64,000 nucleotides of DNA from positions 248,001 to 312,000 of the forward strand of contig JAZGUH010000227.1 in the NCBI GenBank assembly GCA_037893225.1. Reading direction: 5' to 3'. Origin of the DNA: Hippasteria phrygiana. Its lineage: Eukaryota; Echinodermata; Asteroidea; Valvatida; Goniasteridae. The position numbers and the translations under genes were made by a program. Positions 10,873 to 21,039 of the stretch are shown in pieces (within the stretch, counting starts at the first letter, position 1; every line of letters starts with the position of its first letter). The notes under the pieces are model-generated. The model did no database searches and was not told the DNA's origin. It was given only the letters and a program-made list of their open reading frames with translations.

Positions 10873-13439
10873 CGGCATATACAAACTCACCCACCCACCC
10901 ACCCACCCACCCTGGATGTGTGTTTTTGGAACTATGCTAAATTACACGTATGCGTGTACGTATACGTGTCTGCTGGAGTTTGCTTGCTTTTGAGTTTGTG
11001 TTTTTGCTTTGTTGGTTGTTGTATCGTTTGTTTAACCAACCAACCAACCAACCAACTAACTTGTCGCTCGACTTGGTCGCATTTGTAAACACATTGTGCA
11101 TATTTAGTAAAATAAGCTAAATTTTCGCGTACATTTGTTTAAATATGGCCTTCAACCTGAACCCCGAATCATGAAGCCCCACAGCTCTAGCGCACCTGTT
11201 ATCGAGCCCCTATTGGACCAACGTTAAAATCTTCTAACATGGTCCAACGGAAGTCCACTTGATAACATGCTTTCTGGTTAATTATATCCAAAACCGCTGT
11301 AAAAAGAGCAGAGAATTGCTTATTCTTTACTATTCGCCAATTTACTTTCTGATTCTGAGACTAACATGGACCGAAAAACTGCCTAAAAAGACCCTTGTTA
11401 CCCCTTTACACCTCACACCCCACCTTCAGCGTGAAGTTTAGAAAAAGAACTAGATGATAAATGGTGCGTTTAGGAAGTCTTATTTTTTTTCTCATTGCAT
11501 GCATATTCACCACCTATGCGGTTTTCGATAAATAAACATTCCATAATTCAGACTACGCCCTTTAATCTAATTTCAAACGTTTACATTTTATCAAAAACAT
11601 TGTTCTCTAGGGGGTCCAAGCACAGTTTTTTGGCCGACTTTTTTGGTCCAAGGGAGGTTCAAAAAATATATAAATCACTCTTTACTATATCCAGTCAGTA
11701 ACTTATTACCTAGGTTATTTTTTTCACGAACAAGAACAACAATTTTTACTGTTTTGTCATGTTCTTGCTCCTTTTTTGCTAAAAAGATATTACTTTTAGA
11801 ACAAATTTCTTTCCAAAAGTGGTCCAACGGTGGCTGGATCTAACAAAATTCAAATTTCAAAATGCTTCTTTCCCGTACAATTAGGACATTGTGGCCACTG
11901 AAATTAACAGGGCGCATCAATCTTCACCCGTACATGATCACCAGACATACAAAATTCCCATTTTCAGGACTTGTATCCCTTTTTTGGAAAATCTAGACGT
12001 TATGACCCACTAAAAAGGACACACCCTTGCCTATACACATTTCAACAAGAGAGGGCCTCCTCTTTGGTCCAACGGGGACAGCACGTTATTTCCCAACGCT
12101 CGTTGCTTGGGTCTCACGTACAACAACTTTAAAAACTGAACACACAAAGAGCATTTGTTAGGCTTTTCTGTGTTTTAATAAGTCAACTTCACACGAAATA
12201 ACAAGATATTATTTTTCTTATACTAACAAACATGTTTTTAGGAATAAACAATTTAAATAACTGAATTCCTTTCACTCTCAAAATACCAGCTGTAATGCAC
12301 CATGTACTTAAGTTTTTGGTCCAAAAGGGACAAATTAAATCTCTCATTCTCTCTGTCACCTCATTGGGCAATAAAGTTTAAAGCCCCAAATTCAAAACTT
12401 ATTGCATGCATATCGGTTGGGCGTTCCAGGTGAGTGTTAAAACGGTTGCCCATTTCTGTTTAAAATAACACAAAATATGTCAATTTTTTTTATCTCCTTG
12501 TGCGTTAGATGAAAAGGTCACCTCGAGCACGAGCTGCACACACAGTGCCAGCTGAACAACGAAGTGTAAATTATGAATATTTCCACTCGCGTGATTTATA
12601 CATTGTAACATTTATACCACAGATGGTGACCTGGATTTGTTTTGCACTCTGCACATTGCTACTCGGATACAGTGTACATGTAGGCTACGTTCATAATTCT
12701 GTCATAAACGCAATGGATTTTTGTTTTTAGTTTAGGCCCAAACAAAAATAGTTCTGCTTCCGATTACATGTACACGACATTCGAAAGTAGGTCAGCTAGG
12801 TAGGGAGTTATGTTTTTTGCGTACTTTTTGTGTCTGCGTGCAGTCAATGGGTAAGTGGTACTCGATGGTTGGTTTTTTTCCCCTCATTTCCCCCCCCAAA
12901 AAAATATTCGGGTAGGAGCAGTCAAAATAGGGTAAGTAGGGTAACCGGAAGCAAAACTAATATTTGTTATGGCTTTATGAACACAAAACACCCAGTCATT
13001 TCAGTCTAATTTTCACATTTTCTGAAGTTTTTTAGTGAACAACCCGCTTTCAAAATGTCCGAAACCGAGTCTTAACAACTCCCTAGTTGAAAGATTTTGA
13101 AACACAGGGCCTACACACCTTTATTGGCCACTTATCACTAGTAGGAAACTAGGAATCGTGTATACACAACTGCACATACATGGGAATACCAAAAAAATAA
13201 AAATCCAACATAAACAGAGCTATAAATATTTGGGGATTCCAAAATCAACATTTTACAGAAAAATGATTGGTCTTTTTCGCGTTTGTTTTATTCCTTGAAA
13301 ATCTAAAGGGGAGGATCTCTTGTAACATTTGCGGTGCAGTCGAAAGTAGTTTCCATTCTTCTTTTCTAAAACAACATTTATAACTTTTTGGTTGGGGATT
13401 GCGTGGAGCAGCACCCTAAAGGAAACATGCAACAGATAC
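10873..13439. other. no gene seen
   Basis: Mostly AT-rich. (ACCC)n lies at 10,889-10,912. The phrase GGTCCAACG recurs between about 11,210 and 12,080. One 73-codon ORF at 12,509 has a hydrophobic stretch but no other support. Confidence 0.4.
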
Positions 13440-13690
13440 CAGCAGCGTAGTAGCTAGGGCTGTCTCTATGAGGGGGGAGATTGGGGGGACTGGATGTTAC
13501 AGTTGGGGGGGGGGGGGCGCTCGGGGGGGGGGGGTGGGGGGGGGGGGCGCTCACAGTGATTTCTCTTTATAATGCTGTTATTTTCTGCGTTTGTGGAATT
13601 TTCAGTGGGGGGGGGGGGGGGGGGCGACAATGTTTTATGGGGGGCTTGCCCCCCCCCTCCCCCCCCCCCCCCCCCCCAGCTACGCCACTG
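13440..13690. mobile_element. hAT-like MITE, copy 2, with 8-bp target duplication
   Basis: The element begins CAGCAGCGTAG and ends CTACGCCACTG. The 8 bp ACAGATAC occur directly on both sides (13,432-13,439 and 13,691-13,698). The interior has long G and C runs and the same TTATTTTCTGCGTTTG phrase as the copy at 9,074. An 8-bp duplication with CAG...CTG ends fits the hAT superfamily. Confidence 0.8.
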
Positions 13691-13750
13691 ACAGATACCC
13701 AGTCTAATTTTTTTATATTTCTTTTCGCAATTTTTAGAAAAATTAGTGCT

Positions 13751-13756
13751 GGTGTA
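13751..13756. repeat. target-site duplication GGTGTA, left
   Basis: This is the same 6 bp as at 28,246-28,251, immediately outside the AG...CT ends of the Polinton-like element. Six-bp duplications are characteristic of Polintons. Confidence 0.85.
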
Positions 13757-13775
13757 AGTAGTGTGTTGGGTCTAT

Positions 13776-14107
13776 AGTGGACTCATTAGCATAATAACAG
13801 GAAAAACAAAAGGCACCTAAGAATCTTTAGGGGACTAATTAGCATAAAATCAAAAAAAAAAAAAATTTAAATAAAAAAAACAGAAAAAACATAAGAAACC
13901 TAAAAATCTTGATAGGACAGCGTAGGACGTAAGAATCTTAATAGGACAGAACCTAAGAATCTTTAGGGGACTAATTAGCATAATTAAAGGAAAAACAAAA
14001 GGAACCTAAAAATCTTGATAGGACAGCGTAAGAATCTTAATAGGACAGCGTAGGACCTAGGAATCTCTATAGGACAGTGTAGAACCTAGAAATATTTATC
14101 AGACAGG
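13776..14107. repeat. subterminal repeat array, left
   Basis: Repeated phrases AAGAATCTTTAGGGGACT, ATTAGCATAA and GGACAGCGTAGGACCTA alternate here. These may be binding sites for element proteins at the replication or integration ends. The mirror copy is at 27,895-28,226. Confidence 0.75.
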
Positions 14108-14215
14108 GTATGTGCATAACCTTGGAGGAAAAAAACCTGAGAATATCTATAGGACAGGATATAAATTGTGAGAGCCTAAAAATCGACCGATCAGAGTGCA
14201 ATGAATTTAGAAACA

Positions 14216-14221
14216 TATATA
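14216..14221 (+). promoter_or_regulatory. TATA-like box of left Death-domain-like gene
   Basis: TATATA lies 57 bp upstream of ATG 14,278. This matches the 50-65 bp spacing seen for other genes of the element and supports 14,278 over the upstream ATG at 14,110. The mirror copy is at 27,780-27,785. Confidence 0.45.
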
Positions 14222-14277
14222 CAGTAACTGTTTCGAGCCGACTACGTCATTTAGCAATTTATCAACCTCAAATCAAG

Positions 14278-14640
14278 ATGGAAGACTCCGGAATCGAGCC
14301 TGACCCCTTTCAACGAATGAGCCATTTATCTACGTTACCAACGGAGTTTCAGTTGAGTCAGCTTGCTCATAATCTCTTGAAAGAAAGCGATCACGTAGCT
14401 TTAAAATTGGGATGTCGACAACCATGGGAGATGGTCATGTATGCTCTAGGATCTTCAAACGCAGACATTTTTAAACACAAGGAAGAAAACAGATATAACG
14501 ATTGGGCGCAATGTTTTAGCGCGCTAATCCAGTGGAAACAACGCCTGTACCGAAATGCCACGATAGACAGGATTATTTCCGTTTGTCAACAATGTAATAT
14601 AACTCACAGCGCTCATGAATTTTTGTTACCGAGCGCATAA
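14278..14640 (+). CDS. Death-domain-like protein, left-arm copy
   Basis: This ORF of 120 codons begins at an ATG in good context (AAGATGG), 57 bp after a TATA-like box. The open frame continues upstream to an ATG at 14,110, which would give 176 residues, but those extra codons cover the presumed promoter. From about residue 35 the pattern resembles a Death-fold domain: an LALKLG-like helix (here HVALKLG), then IQWKQRLYRNATIDRII near the C-terminus, like the W...ATV..L signature of Death domains. Known Death domains mediate homotypic contacts in apoptosis and innate immune signalling. A role in modulating the host cell is inference. It differs from the right-arm copy by one residue (His for Tyr near the end). 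No enzyme motif is present. Confidence 0.6.
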   Translation: MEDSGIEPDPFQRMSHLSTLPTEFQLSQLAHNLLKESDHVALKLGCRQPWEMVMYALGSSNADIFKHKEENRYNDWAQCFSALIQWKQRLYRNATIDRIISVCQQCNITHSAHEFLLPSA

Positions 14641-14817
14641 CCAAAGGGGAAAATTCATGGTCGAGATGTGGTTGAAGTTATAGTCCCGAAAAGGACTGGT
14701 TTATTGTACTTACATAAGAATCATCGATGTCGATCTCGGGATGTAATGCTGTCTTGCTGCGAGAAGAAATATAATGAACGCAACAGAATGGAAATCTCTC
14801 TTTCTTGAATATGTGGT

Positions 14818-14833
14818 GGCCCTTAAAAGGACC
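14818..14833 (-). promoter_or_regulatory. histone-type 3' stem-loop, left arm
   Basis: On the minus strand this reads GGTCCTTTTAAGGGCC, a 6-bp stem with a TTTA loop. It is followed by ACCACA and, 10 nt later, the purine-rich CAAGAAAGAG. It lies 31 nt after the stop codon of the 76-residue gene. It is the mirror of 27,168-27,183. Confidence 0.8.
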
Positions 14834-14864
14834 GGTTGGTTTTTGATGAACGGTCTATGGGGGC

Positions 14865-15095
14865 CTACGGGTTTCCGTACCGTCGATAAAGCCACCTCGC
14901 CTTCCGAAACGATATTCTCTTGTCTACGCTGACCACCCCTTTGGCTAGAAGATCCTTGAACATCTGGTTAATCTCCCACCTGCAGAATTCCAAGTAGCCC
15001 ACTGGAAATCTAAGCTTCACTTCTTCCTCATATTTCCAGAGTTTATCTTCAACAATGCCTGCCGAAAATAGGTCCTCAATACAAAAGGTGTCCAT
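14865..15095 (-). CDS. 76-residue protein of unknown function, left-arm copy
   Basis: Sequence-identical mirror of the ORF at 26,906-27,136. A TATA-like box lies about 47 bp upstream and a histone-type 3' end 31 nt downstream. It is divergent from the polymerase gene and convergent with the Death-domain-like gene. The protein is charged, with acidic and aromatic residues in the first half (LWKYEEEVKLRF) and a basic tail (ISFRKARWLYRRYGNP). I recognise no family, signal peptide or membrane segment. Confidence 0.6.
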   Translation of the reverse strand: MDTFCIEDLFSAGIVEDKLWKYEEEVKLRFPVGYLEFCRWEINQMFKDLLAKGVVSVDKRISFRKARWLYRRYGNP

Positions 15096-15141
15096 GATGT
15101 AGGATGTCTGGAGTATGTCTGGAGAAGCTGATTGTGGGAGG

Positions 15142-15148
15142 TTTTATA
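15142..15148 (-). promoter_or_regulatory. TATA box of 76-residue gene, left arm
   Basis: TATAAAA on the minus strand, 47 bp before the ATG at 15,095. Confidence 0.6.
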
Positions 15149-15225
15149 GACAAAGGTGGATTCTAAATTGTGCGGGGAAGGACTCTAATGTTTCCCCTTC
15201 ATTGAACGGTGTTCAACGGCTGTTT

Positions 15226-15393
15226 ACCAACACTTAGATAATCCGTGTGTGCACATCCTGGACCCCATTAGGCTTGACCGGACCAACACTTAGATAATCC
15301 GTGTGTGCACATCCTGGACCCCATTAGGCTTGACCGGACCAACACTTAGATAATCCGTGTGTACACATCCTGGACCCCATTAGGCTTGACCGG
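15226..15393. repeat. 56-bp iterons, three units, left arm
   Basis: Three direct 56-bp units begin at 15,226, 15,282 and 15,338. Each contains AACACTTAGATAATCCGTGT and a following GGACCCCATTAGGCTTGACC. They lie between the divergent 76-residue gene and polymerase gene, so could serve both promoters or replication. A fourth copy lies at 15,682 within a larger duplication. Confidence 0.8.
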
Positions 15394-16015
15394 CCCCTAC
15401 CCGGAAAACAGAACTGTAAAATCCCCCCTGTGTAACTATAGTCTGAGAAGATCCTATTTCGAACAATCAGGTGTTTTTCATGACAAGACCCCCCATAAAA
15501 TCATATCTTTCCCCACTGATATTTTGTATTTCTAGGGTTCTAGTGATCGTTATAAATCTTAACCATCATTTTGAATATAGTTTTTCCGAAATCAAACTTC
15601 ATTTTCGCCCTCAAAAACGTAATAAATCTGAGCAAGCTTGAGCACCGTCTTGGGTGGTTTATGAACCCTCGACGGATGTTTACCAACACTTAGATAATCC
15701 GTGTGTACACATCTTGGACCCCATTAGGCTTGACCGGCCCCTACCCGGAAAACAGAACTGTAAAATCCCCCCTGTGTAACTATAGTCTGAGAAGATCCTA
15801 TTTCGAACAACCAGGTGTTTTTCATGACAAGACCCCCCATAAAATCATATCTTTCCCCACTGATATTTTGTATTTCTAGGGTTCTAGTGATCGTTATAAA
15901 TCTTAACCATCATTTTGAATATAGTTTTTCCGAAATCAAACTTCATTTTCGCCCTCAAAAACGTAATAAATCTGAGCAAGCTTGAGCACCGTCTTGGGTG
16001 GTTCATGAACCCTCG
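15338..16015. repeat. 344-bp period tandem duplication, left arm only
   Basis: 15,338-15,671 is repeated at 15,682-16,015 with only a few changes. The right arm holds one copy, and this explains nearly all the length difference between arms. Confidence 0.85.
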
Positions 16016-16129
16016 GGGCGTTGCTGCCCTCTTGTTTATACTTATTAGTCCTGTTTACTTTATTATTGGGGGGTATCGTGTCCGCCTTTGTTTCAGCGGA
16101 TGTAATTGAATCTTATCGGGGCTTATGTA

Positions 16130-16157
16130 AATGAGTCCACTAAAGATTCTTAGGTCC
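16130..16157. repeat. internal inverted copy of terminal motif, left arm
   Basis: On the minus strand this reads CCTAAGAATCTTTAGTGGAC then TCATT, combining the terminal (TAGTGGACTCATTAG) and subterminal (CCTAAGAATCTTTAG) motifs in reverse. It bounds a 2.4-kb end module with the element end. The mirror copy is at 26,188-26,215. Confidence 0.7.
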
Positions 16158-16169
16158 TATGTTCTGGTG

Positions 16170-16175
16170 TATAAG
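16170..16175 (+). promoter_or_regulatory. TATA-like box of left polymerase gene
   Basis: TATAAG lies 108 bp before ATG 16,283 and 144 bp before the next ATG at 16,319. The mirror copy is at 26,170-26,175. Confidence 0.4.
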
Positions 16176-16282
16176 AGGAGTAGCCAGCTAGCAAAAAAAG
16201 AACAACAACAGTTTTTACTGCTTGAATTCGCGCCGCACCGATTGTTGTAGATATCCTCAACACCACCACCACTCTCATCACC

Positions 16283-19200
16283 ATGTTCTTTAGAATATCT
16301 GATGTTGGTTCGTTTTCTATGGCCGATTGCCAGGTCTGTCTCAGTTTTTTTGTGCTATCTACTGATGAAAAATGTGCCATCTTGCAACGCATGCAAGAGC
16401 TCGAGAATGTGAATGATCATGGCGAAGACATTCAGCCAGGTGGTAATCTGGCCGTCGAGCTTCTGGTGGATAGGGAAGAGCAATGGCCCTGTGCGCATCT
16501 GGTGGAGGGGTATGATGAAAGCGGCAATGATAATTTGCCCCCATACTACGGCGGGTCTGGTGATAATCTGGACATTCTACCCGCTGAAATTTTAGAGGGA
16601 TTGGAGCAGCCCTCCGCATATTTCTTTGACGGGGACGCGTACGTGAGCTGGAACGAGTTTGAGGAAACTTGGACTCAGATGGGTGATGTTGCCACTACCG
16701 AGCCACCACACGGAGTTGATGAAGACCTCGTTTCGACACCACCGCTCGAGTACATCGATGATACCGTGGAAGCCCTGCTTGATGAAATTCATGCGGAATG
16801 GGAACAGGCCTGTGCATATTCAGAGGACGAAGAAGTCCACGTAAGCTGGGACGAGTCTAGGAAAACCTGGACACAGACCACTGAGCCGCCATCACCCCCC
16901 TGTAATTATGTGAGCGACATGAACAGTTACGGGTGTGTCAGTGTGGGGGACCAGCCGGGAACCAGTGGGGGGCAGCCGGGAACCAGTGAAGGAGCAGCTG
17001 TGGGGCCTACCCAGGTTGGCTATGGGCGTGTCAGCGTGGGGGAGCAGCCAGGTACGAGCGGAGAGGGGTCTTCCGGACCGGGTAACGTGGGGGGTAGCGG
17101 AGATGATTCCGAGTCGGAATGGAGCGGGGATGACGAGCGACCACGCAAGCGACTCAGACATGCAGCGCCAACTGACTACTACAAAATTGTGAGTGTAAAT
17201 GAGAAACATATTAAAAAATTTCAAGCTTACACGTACGATTATAACATTCAGTTTAGGAATTTAGAAGAGGCAAGCCTTCAGGAGGCTATGTCACTTTTAG
17301 GGGATATTTTTGAGAGTATTATTGAGCGTTTAGGGGAAGGTGTTGAACCTGATGATAGGGTACGGATGGTGTTTAACTCACCGGTCTTAAATTTTCCCAT
17401 ATCACTTCCGTTTATGCGTATGGATCTTTTAACGGCCGAGCGTCTGTTTGATAGAATACAGACGGTCTTAAACAGCTATCAGTTCATTAGATTTGATGAT
17501 ACCATTACGATTCACTTTGTACACATGAAATGTAAGAAAGGGGGAAAAACTAATACCCCGGCCCGTCTCCTAAAACTCCAAGAACTTCTGGCTAGTAAAA
17601 GAAGTATTGTAAAAATTAGGGATAATGGGACTGGGACCTGTCTAGCACGCGCTATTGTGGTTGGTATAGCCTGTCAGGAGCAAAGTGGTAATGAATTAAC
17701 CTACATTCTCAAAAACAGACCTAAACACATAGATCCTCTCATCGCCGAGTTGCATAACAAGGCAGGCATCAGACAGGGAACGCTGGGCGGGATCGAAGAG
17801 CTCCAACGGTTCCAGGATGTATTGGGAAATTATAGATTAATTGTATTGTCCAGAGAGCACTGTTACGCCAGCATTTTCAAAGGTCCCGAGAAACCCAGAA
17901 CGATCTATTTACATCTAGCTAGGGGGCATTACGATGTAATCAGATCCATGTCAGCGTTCTTGAATCGTAGTAATTTCTGCGAAGTGTGTCTGAAGGGGTA
18001 TAATAATGCACGAACGAATCACGTTTGCAATATCGCATGTAAATTATGCTACTCTGTGGGGTGCAAGACTGGCCAAATAGATACATGGGTACACTGCCCC
18101 GAGTGTAATCGTAATTTCAAAGATGCCACGTGTTACAATAACCATAAAACTAGGATGATTGGTAAAAATACCGTGTGTCAGTCATTTTACAGATGTAGCG
18201 TTTGTGATGCTTACGTGAGTACCGCCATTACTGCCAAGCGCGGAAAGCATTCTTGTACCAAGAAATTCTGCCCCACCTGTAATGAAATGGTGTCATTTAA
18301 TCATAAGTGTTATATAAAGGTCATTAATAAAATGGATAAGAAGTCGGGCATGCACTCCTCGTTTCATACAAATGAATCTGTAGAAGATATCTCGTGTATG
18401 GACGCCGCTGCTGTAGAAGAGTCAGTAGCGTGTGAAGATGAGGTTAAATCAGAGCAAAAGAAAAAGAAAGCAAAGCAGCCGCTGAAGTACATATTTTTTG
18501 ACTTTGAATGTACTCAAGATGGTGGTACTCACGTTCCAAACTTATGCGTAGCAGAAATGGTATGTGAAATTTGTTCGGGAAAGCCTGATGATTACAGGTG
18601 TCCATTTTGTACAACGCGTGTAGTGTTCAAGGGGGACAAAACTCAAAGTCAGTTTTGTGAGTGGTTATTTCAGTCGCCCACCACAGACCATTCTATCGCT
18701 ATTGCACATAATGCCAAGGGTTATGATTCATACTTTCTGCTGGAGTTTTTGTTTGAAAACGCATGTATCCCTTCTGTTGTGTACAGTGGTGCGAAGGTCA
18801 TGTCGATAGATATTCCTCAATACAACCGCAGGATTATAGACTCGCTAAATTTCCTGCCCATGGCTCTGTCGAAGTTACCTGCTACTTTCGGGCTAGACGA
18901 AATGAAAAAGGGATTCTTCCCTCATCACTTCAACACGCGGGCCAATCAATGCTACGAAGGACCAATCCCTGCCGAAAGTTACTATGACCCCGATTCAATG
19001 TCAGAGGGGAGACGAAAAGAATTTAATACGTGGTATGGGGATCAAAAAGAGAAGAATGAACCTTTTGATTTACAAGAGGAATTACTTTCGTATTGCGTAA
19101 GCGATGTTGACATTTTGAGGCGATGTTGCATACAGTTTCGTAAGTTGTTTATGCAGGTATCTTCGACAGGGCCTAGGGATCCGGGGGTTGACCCGTTCAA

Positions 19201-20185
19201 ACAATCAATCACAATAGCTGCTGCATGTAATCTGATATTCCGCAGAAACTTCCTGAAAAGAAATACAATCGCAGTTCTACCTCCGAATGGTTATAAGGCG
19301 TCGGATAAACAATCCCAGAAGGCAATCATGTGGTTGAATTGGATGAGTCGTATGGAGGGGGTGCACATTTTGCATGCTCGTAACGGGGGTGAACTGAAAA
19401 TAGGAAAATACAAGATGGACGGATACAGTGAGGAAGGGAGCTCGGTATATGAGATGAACGGGTGTTGGTTTCACGGGTGCTCTTCGTGTTATCATCCCGA
19501 CACAATTCACCCCCTGTACCAAATTCCAATGCACGAATTATACACTAGGACCATGGAAAAGAAAGCTTTCATTCAAAAACAGACGGGGCTTGCATTTGTA
19601 GAAATGTGGGAATGTGAATGGGATAAGCTTTATGCGTCTTTCACGAGAGACGTTCGTAAATCCTTAGCAGAAGGAATAACAGATCCAACTTTGAGTGAGC
19701 TTAACCCTAGGGATGCGTTCTATGGTGGGCGAACAAACGCAACTCGATTATTTTATGAGGTTAGCGGGGGTGAAAAAATCCAGTATGTGGATTTCTGTTC
19801 TCTGTATCCGTATACCAATAAATACTGTTCTTATCCTGTGGGGCATCCTAAAATCATAACCGACAATTTCCAGGACATATCGCAGTATTATGGGTTAATT
19901 AAATGCACAGTACTTCCTCCAACCTCGCTGTACCATCCTGTTCTCCCCTGTAGAGCCGTAGGAAAACTTATGTTTCCCTTATGTCGTACATGTGCTGAAA
20001 CTGAACAAAAGACTCCTTGTCGCCATAGTGAATGCGCCCTAAACGTATTAAAAGGCCGTGTGCCACTAACGAAGAGTCAGAAGAAAAAACTGGCACGACA
20101 CAAGAAACATGTAAGAGCTCTGGCTGATAAGAAGACTTCTTACTCGACACGTAAACGACTGTTGGTTCAGAAAGGCATGTCATGA
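16283..20185 (+). pseudogene. polB: truncated protein-primed DNA polymerase fused to basic-protein fragment (left arm)
   Basis: The first 1,249 codons match the complete polymerase of the right arm. They include the Cys/His-rich region, all three exonuclease motifs and polymerase motif A. At 20,031 the arm ends. The frame runs on for 51 codons into the C-terminal half of a different, small basic gene (Lys/Arg-rich, containing TKSQKKKLARHKKH) and stops at 20,185. Polymerase motifs B and C are missing, so it cannot synthesise DNA by itself. An exonuclease or DNA-binding remnant could in principle be made, since promoter and start are intact. Confidence 0.85.
20029..20175 (+). pseudogene. C-terminal half of small basic core-like protein gene, inverted
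   Basis: In the plus frame this codes for a Lys/Arg-rich segment beginning ECALNVLKG and ending LLVQKG. Small basic ORFs of this kind lie next to the ATPase gene in related elements and have been compared with adenovirus core protein pX; that match is from memory and moderate. Its N-terminal half lies on the opposite strand at 20,166-20,285. The gene is therefore split by the junction that formed the palindrome and cannot be expressed whole. Confidence 0.5.
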
Positions 20186-20285
20186 GTTCTTTGTCCGCGT
20201 GCTGAAGAATGACTTTCCTTCTCCGGGGTGTTGATTTACTCAACACGTGCAGCGTGTGGGCATTGTCCTTCAGCCGTCGAGTCAT
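20166..20285 (-). pseudogene. N-terminal half of small basic core-like protein gene
   Basis: It starts at ATG 20,285 on the minus strand, 35 nt after the ATPase stop, in the same direction as polymerase and ATPase. About 40 codons are left, rich in Arg/Lys/Leu/Ser (SKSTPRRRKVILQHADKEL). The reading frame then runs into inverted sequence. The last 10 bp of the coding part (CCTTTCTGAA on the minus strand) are also the inverted end of the C-terminal half, so they mark the junction. Confidence 0.5.
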
Positions 20286-20319
20286 GATGATGAATGAATG
20301 CAATTAGCACAGAGCGGTC

Positions 20320-20973
20320 CTATTTAGGCACATAGGCGTAAATTGGATGACCGGGGAAAATGTTTGTTCTCAGACGGTGTTCTTCCGGACAGTTCGGTTT
20401 GAGGTCAACAAAGAGGTATGAATAGGGTTGACTGGTGGCATCTGCGTAGGCCTCGACCATGAATTTAGTCTGTCCTGGGTACATCTGTTTGGCCAAGTTT
20501 ACAATCTGGGACCGGTCACGGGGGTTCTTGAACAGCACGATATAGTGGCAATTCAGGCTAATCGTTCTGCTTTCTTTAGATTGGTGGAATAAATTCTGCA
20601 CTATATTGATCACGGATAAATTACGATGGTGCGATCCTTGAGTAAAAAGTTTTGTGACTTGGGGATCACGTCCACATTCGAGCATTAAATCGTCCAAAAT
20701 CACTAGATTTCTGTACTTCGGGTCGATGAGTTCCGTCCAATCCTCAGGCAACCCCTCCACAAACTGAACATCAGGTAGATCGCGAGACAGTTCCTCGTAA
20801 GCCGGCTGATACTGACCATAACACCACAAAATTCTCTCAGGCGGTTCAATAAACACATGTTGACGATGCCTTATTAATTTACTGACCCAATGAGTTTTAC
20901 CACAGCTCGTTGGGCCTGCCACGCAAAATGTTGCAGGATGCTGAAGTTTCGTGCCCATGCGGTAAAGTGACAT
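20320..20973 (-). CDS. A32/FtsK-like DNA-packaging ATPase
   Basis: A 217-residue P-loop ATPase. Walker A is GPTSCGKT at residues 20-27 and Walker B is LVILDD at 90-95. Length and motif spacing fit the packaging ATPases of Polintons and related eukaryotic DNA viruses, which pump DNA into capsids; here no capsid gene accompanies it. It is the third gene of a co-directional minus-strand group (polymerase, small membrane ORF, ATPase, basic protein). ATG 20,973 is chosen because a TATA-like box lies 61 bp upstream and a CRE-like TGACGTCA 34 bp upstream; a second Met is at residue 6. The frame is complete and this is the only copy, lying in the unique centre. Confidence 0.85.
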   Translation of the reverse strand: MSLYRMGTKLQHPATFCVAGPTSCGKTHWVSKLIRHRQHVFIEPPERILWCYGQYQPAYEELSRDLPDVQFVEGLPEDWTELIDPKYRNLVILDDLMLECGRDPQVTKLFTQGSHHRNLSVINIVQNLFHQSKESRTISLNCHYIVLFKNPRDRSQIVNLAKQMYPGQTKFMVEAYADATSQPYSYLFVDLKPNCPEEHRLRTNIFPGHPIYAYVPK

Positions 20974-21006
20974 AACATAAGAAATCTAAATAACTAATAA
21001 CATGTA

Positions 21007-21014
21007 TGACGTCA
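21007..21014. promoter_or_regulatory. CRE-like site TGACGTCA
   Basis: A perfect 8-bp palindromic CRE/ATF consensus between the TATA-like box and the ATPase start codon. It is functionally untested and could be chance. Confidence 0.35.
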
Positions 21015-21033
21015 TATCATGGAGCAAAACAAA

Positions 21034-21039
21034 ATTATA
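21034..21039 (-). promoter_or_regulatory. TATA-like box of ATPase gene
   Basis: TATAAT on the minus strand, 61 bp upstream of ATG 20,973. It overlaps the end of the small membrane ORF. Confidence 0.4.

Larger units (their letters stand above)
13757..20031 (+). repeat. left arm of the giant inverted repeat
   Basis: This 6,275-bp arm pairs with 22,314-28,245. The match ends exactly after ATAGTGA at 20,031, inside the polymerase gene. The arm contains terminal repeats, a Death-domain-like gene, the 76-residue gene, the intergenic iterons and polymerase codons 1-1249. Confidence 0.95.

Noticed and set aside
12509..12730. 73-codon ORF with a hydrophobic stretch
   Set aside because: No splice sites, promoter, family or repeat support; AT-rich surroundings give such ORFs by chance.
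14110..14640. 176-codon version of the Death-domain-like ORF
   Set aside because: The first 56 codons cover subterminal repeat and TATA-like sequence; ATG 14,278 has better context and spacing. The longer form is not excluded.
15226..15393. CRISPR-like array (56-bp repeats)
   Set aside because: Units are contiguous without spacers, in an animal mobile element; ordinary tandem iterons.
19968..20303. 111-codon minus-strand ORF through the palindrome junction
   Set aside because: Only its first 40 codons from ATG 20,285 look real; the rest is the reverse of the inverted fragment and of polymerase. The frame's first codon at 20,303 is TTG, not ATG.
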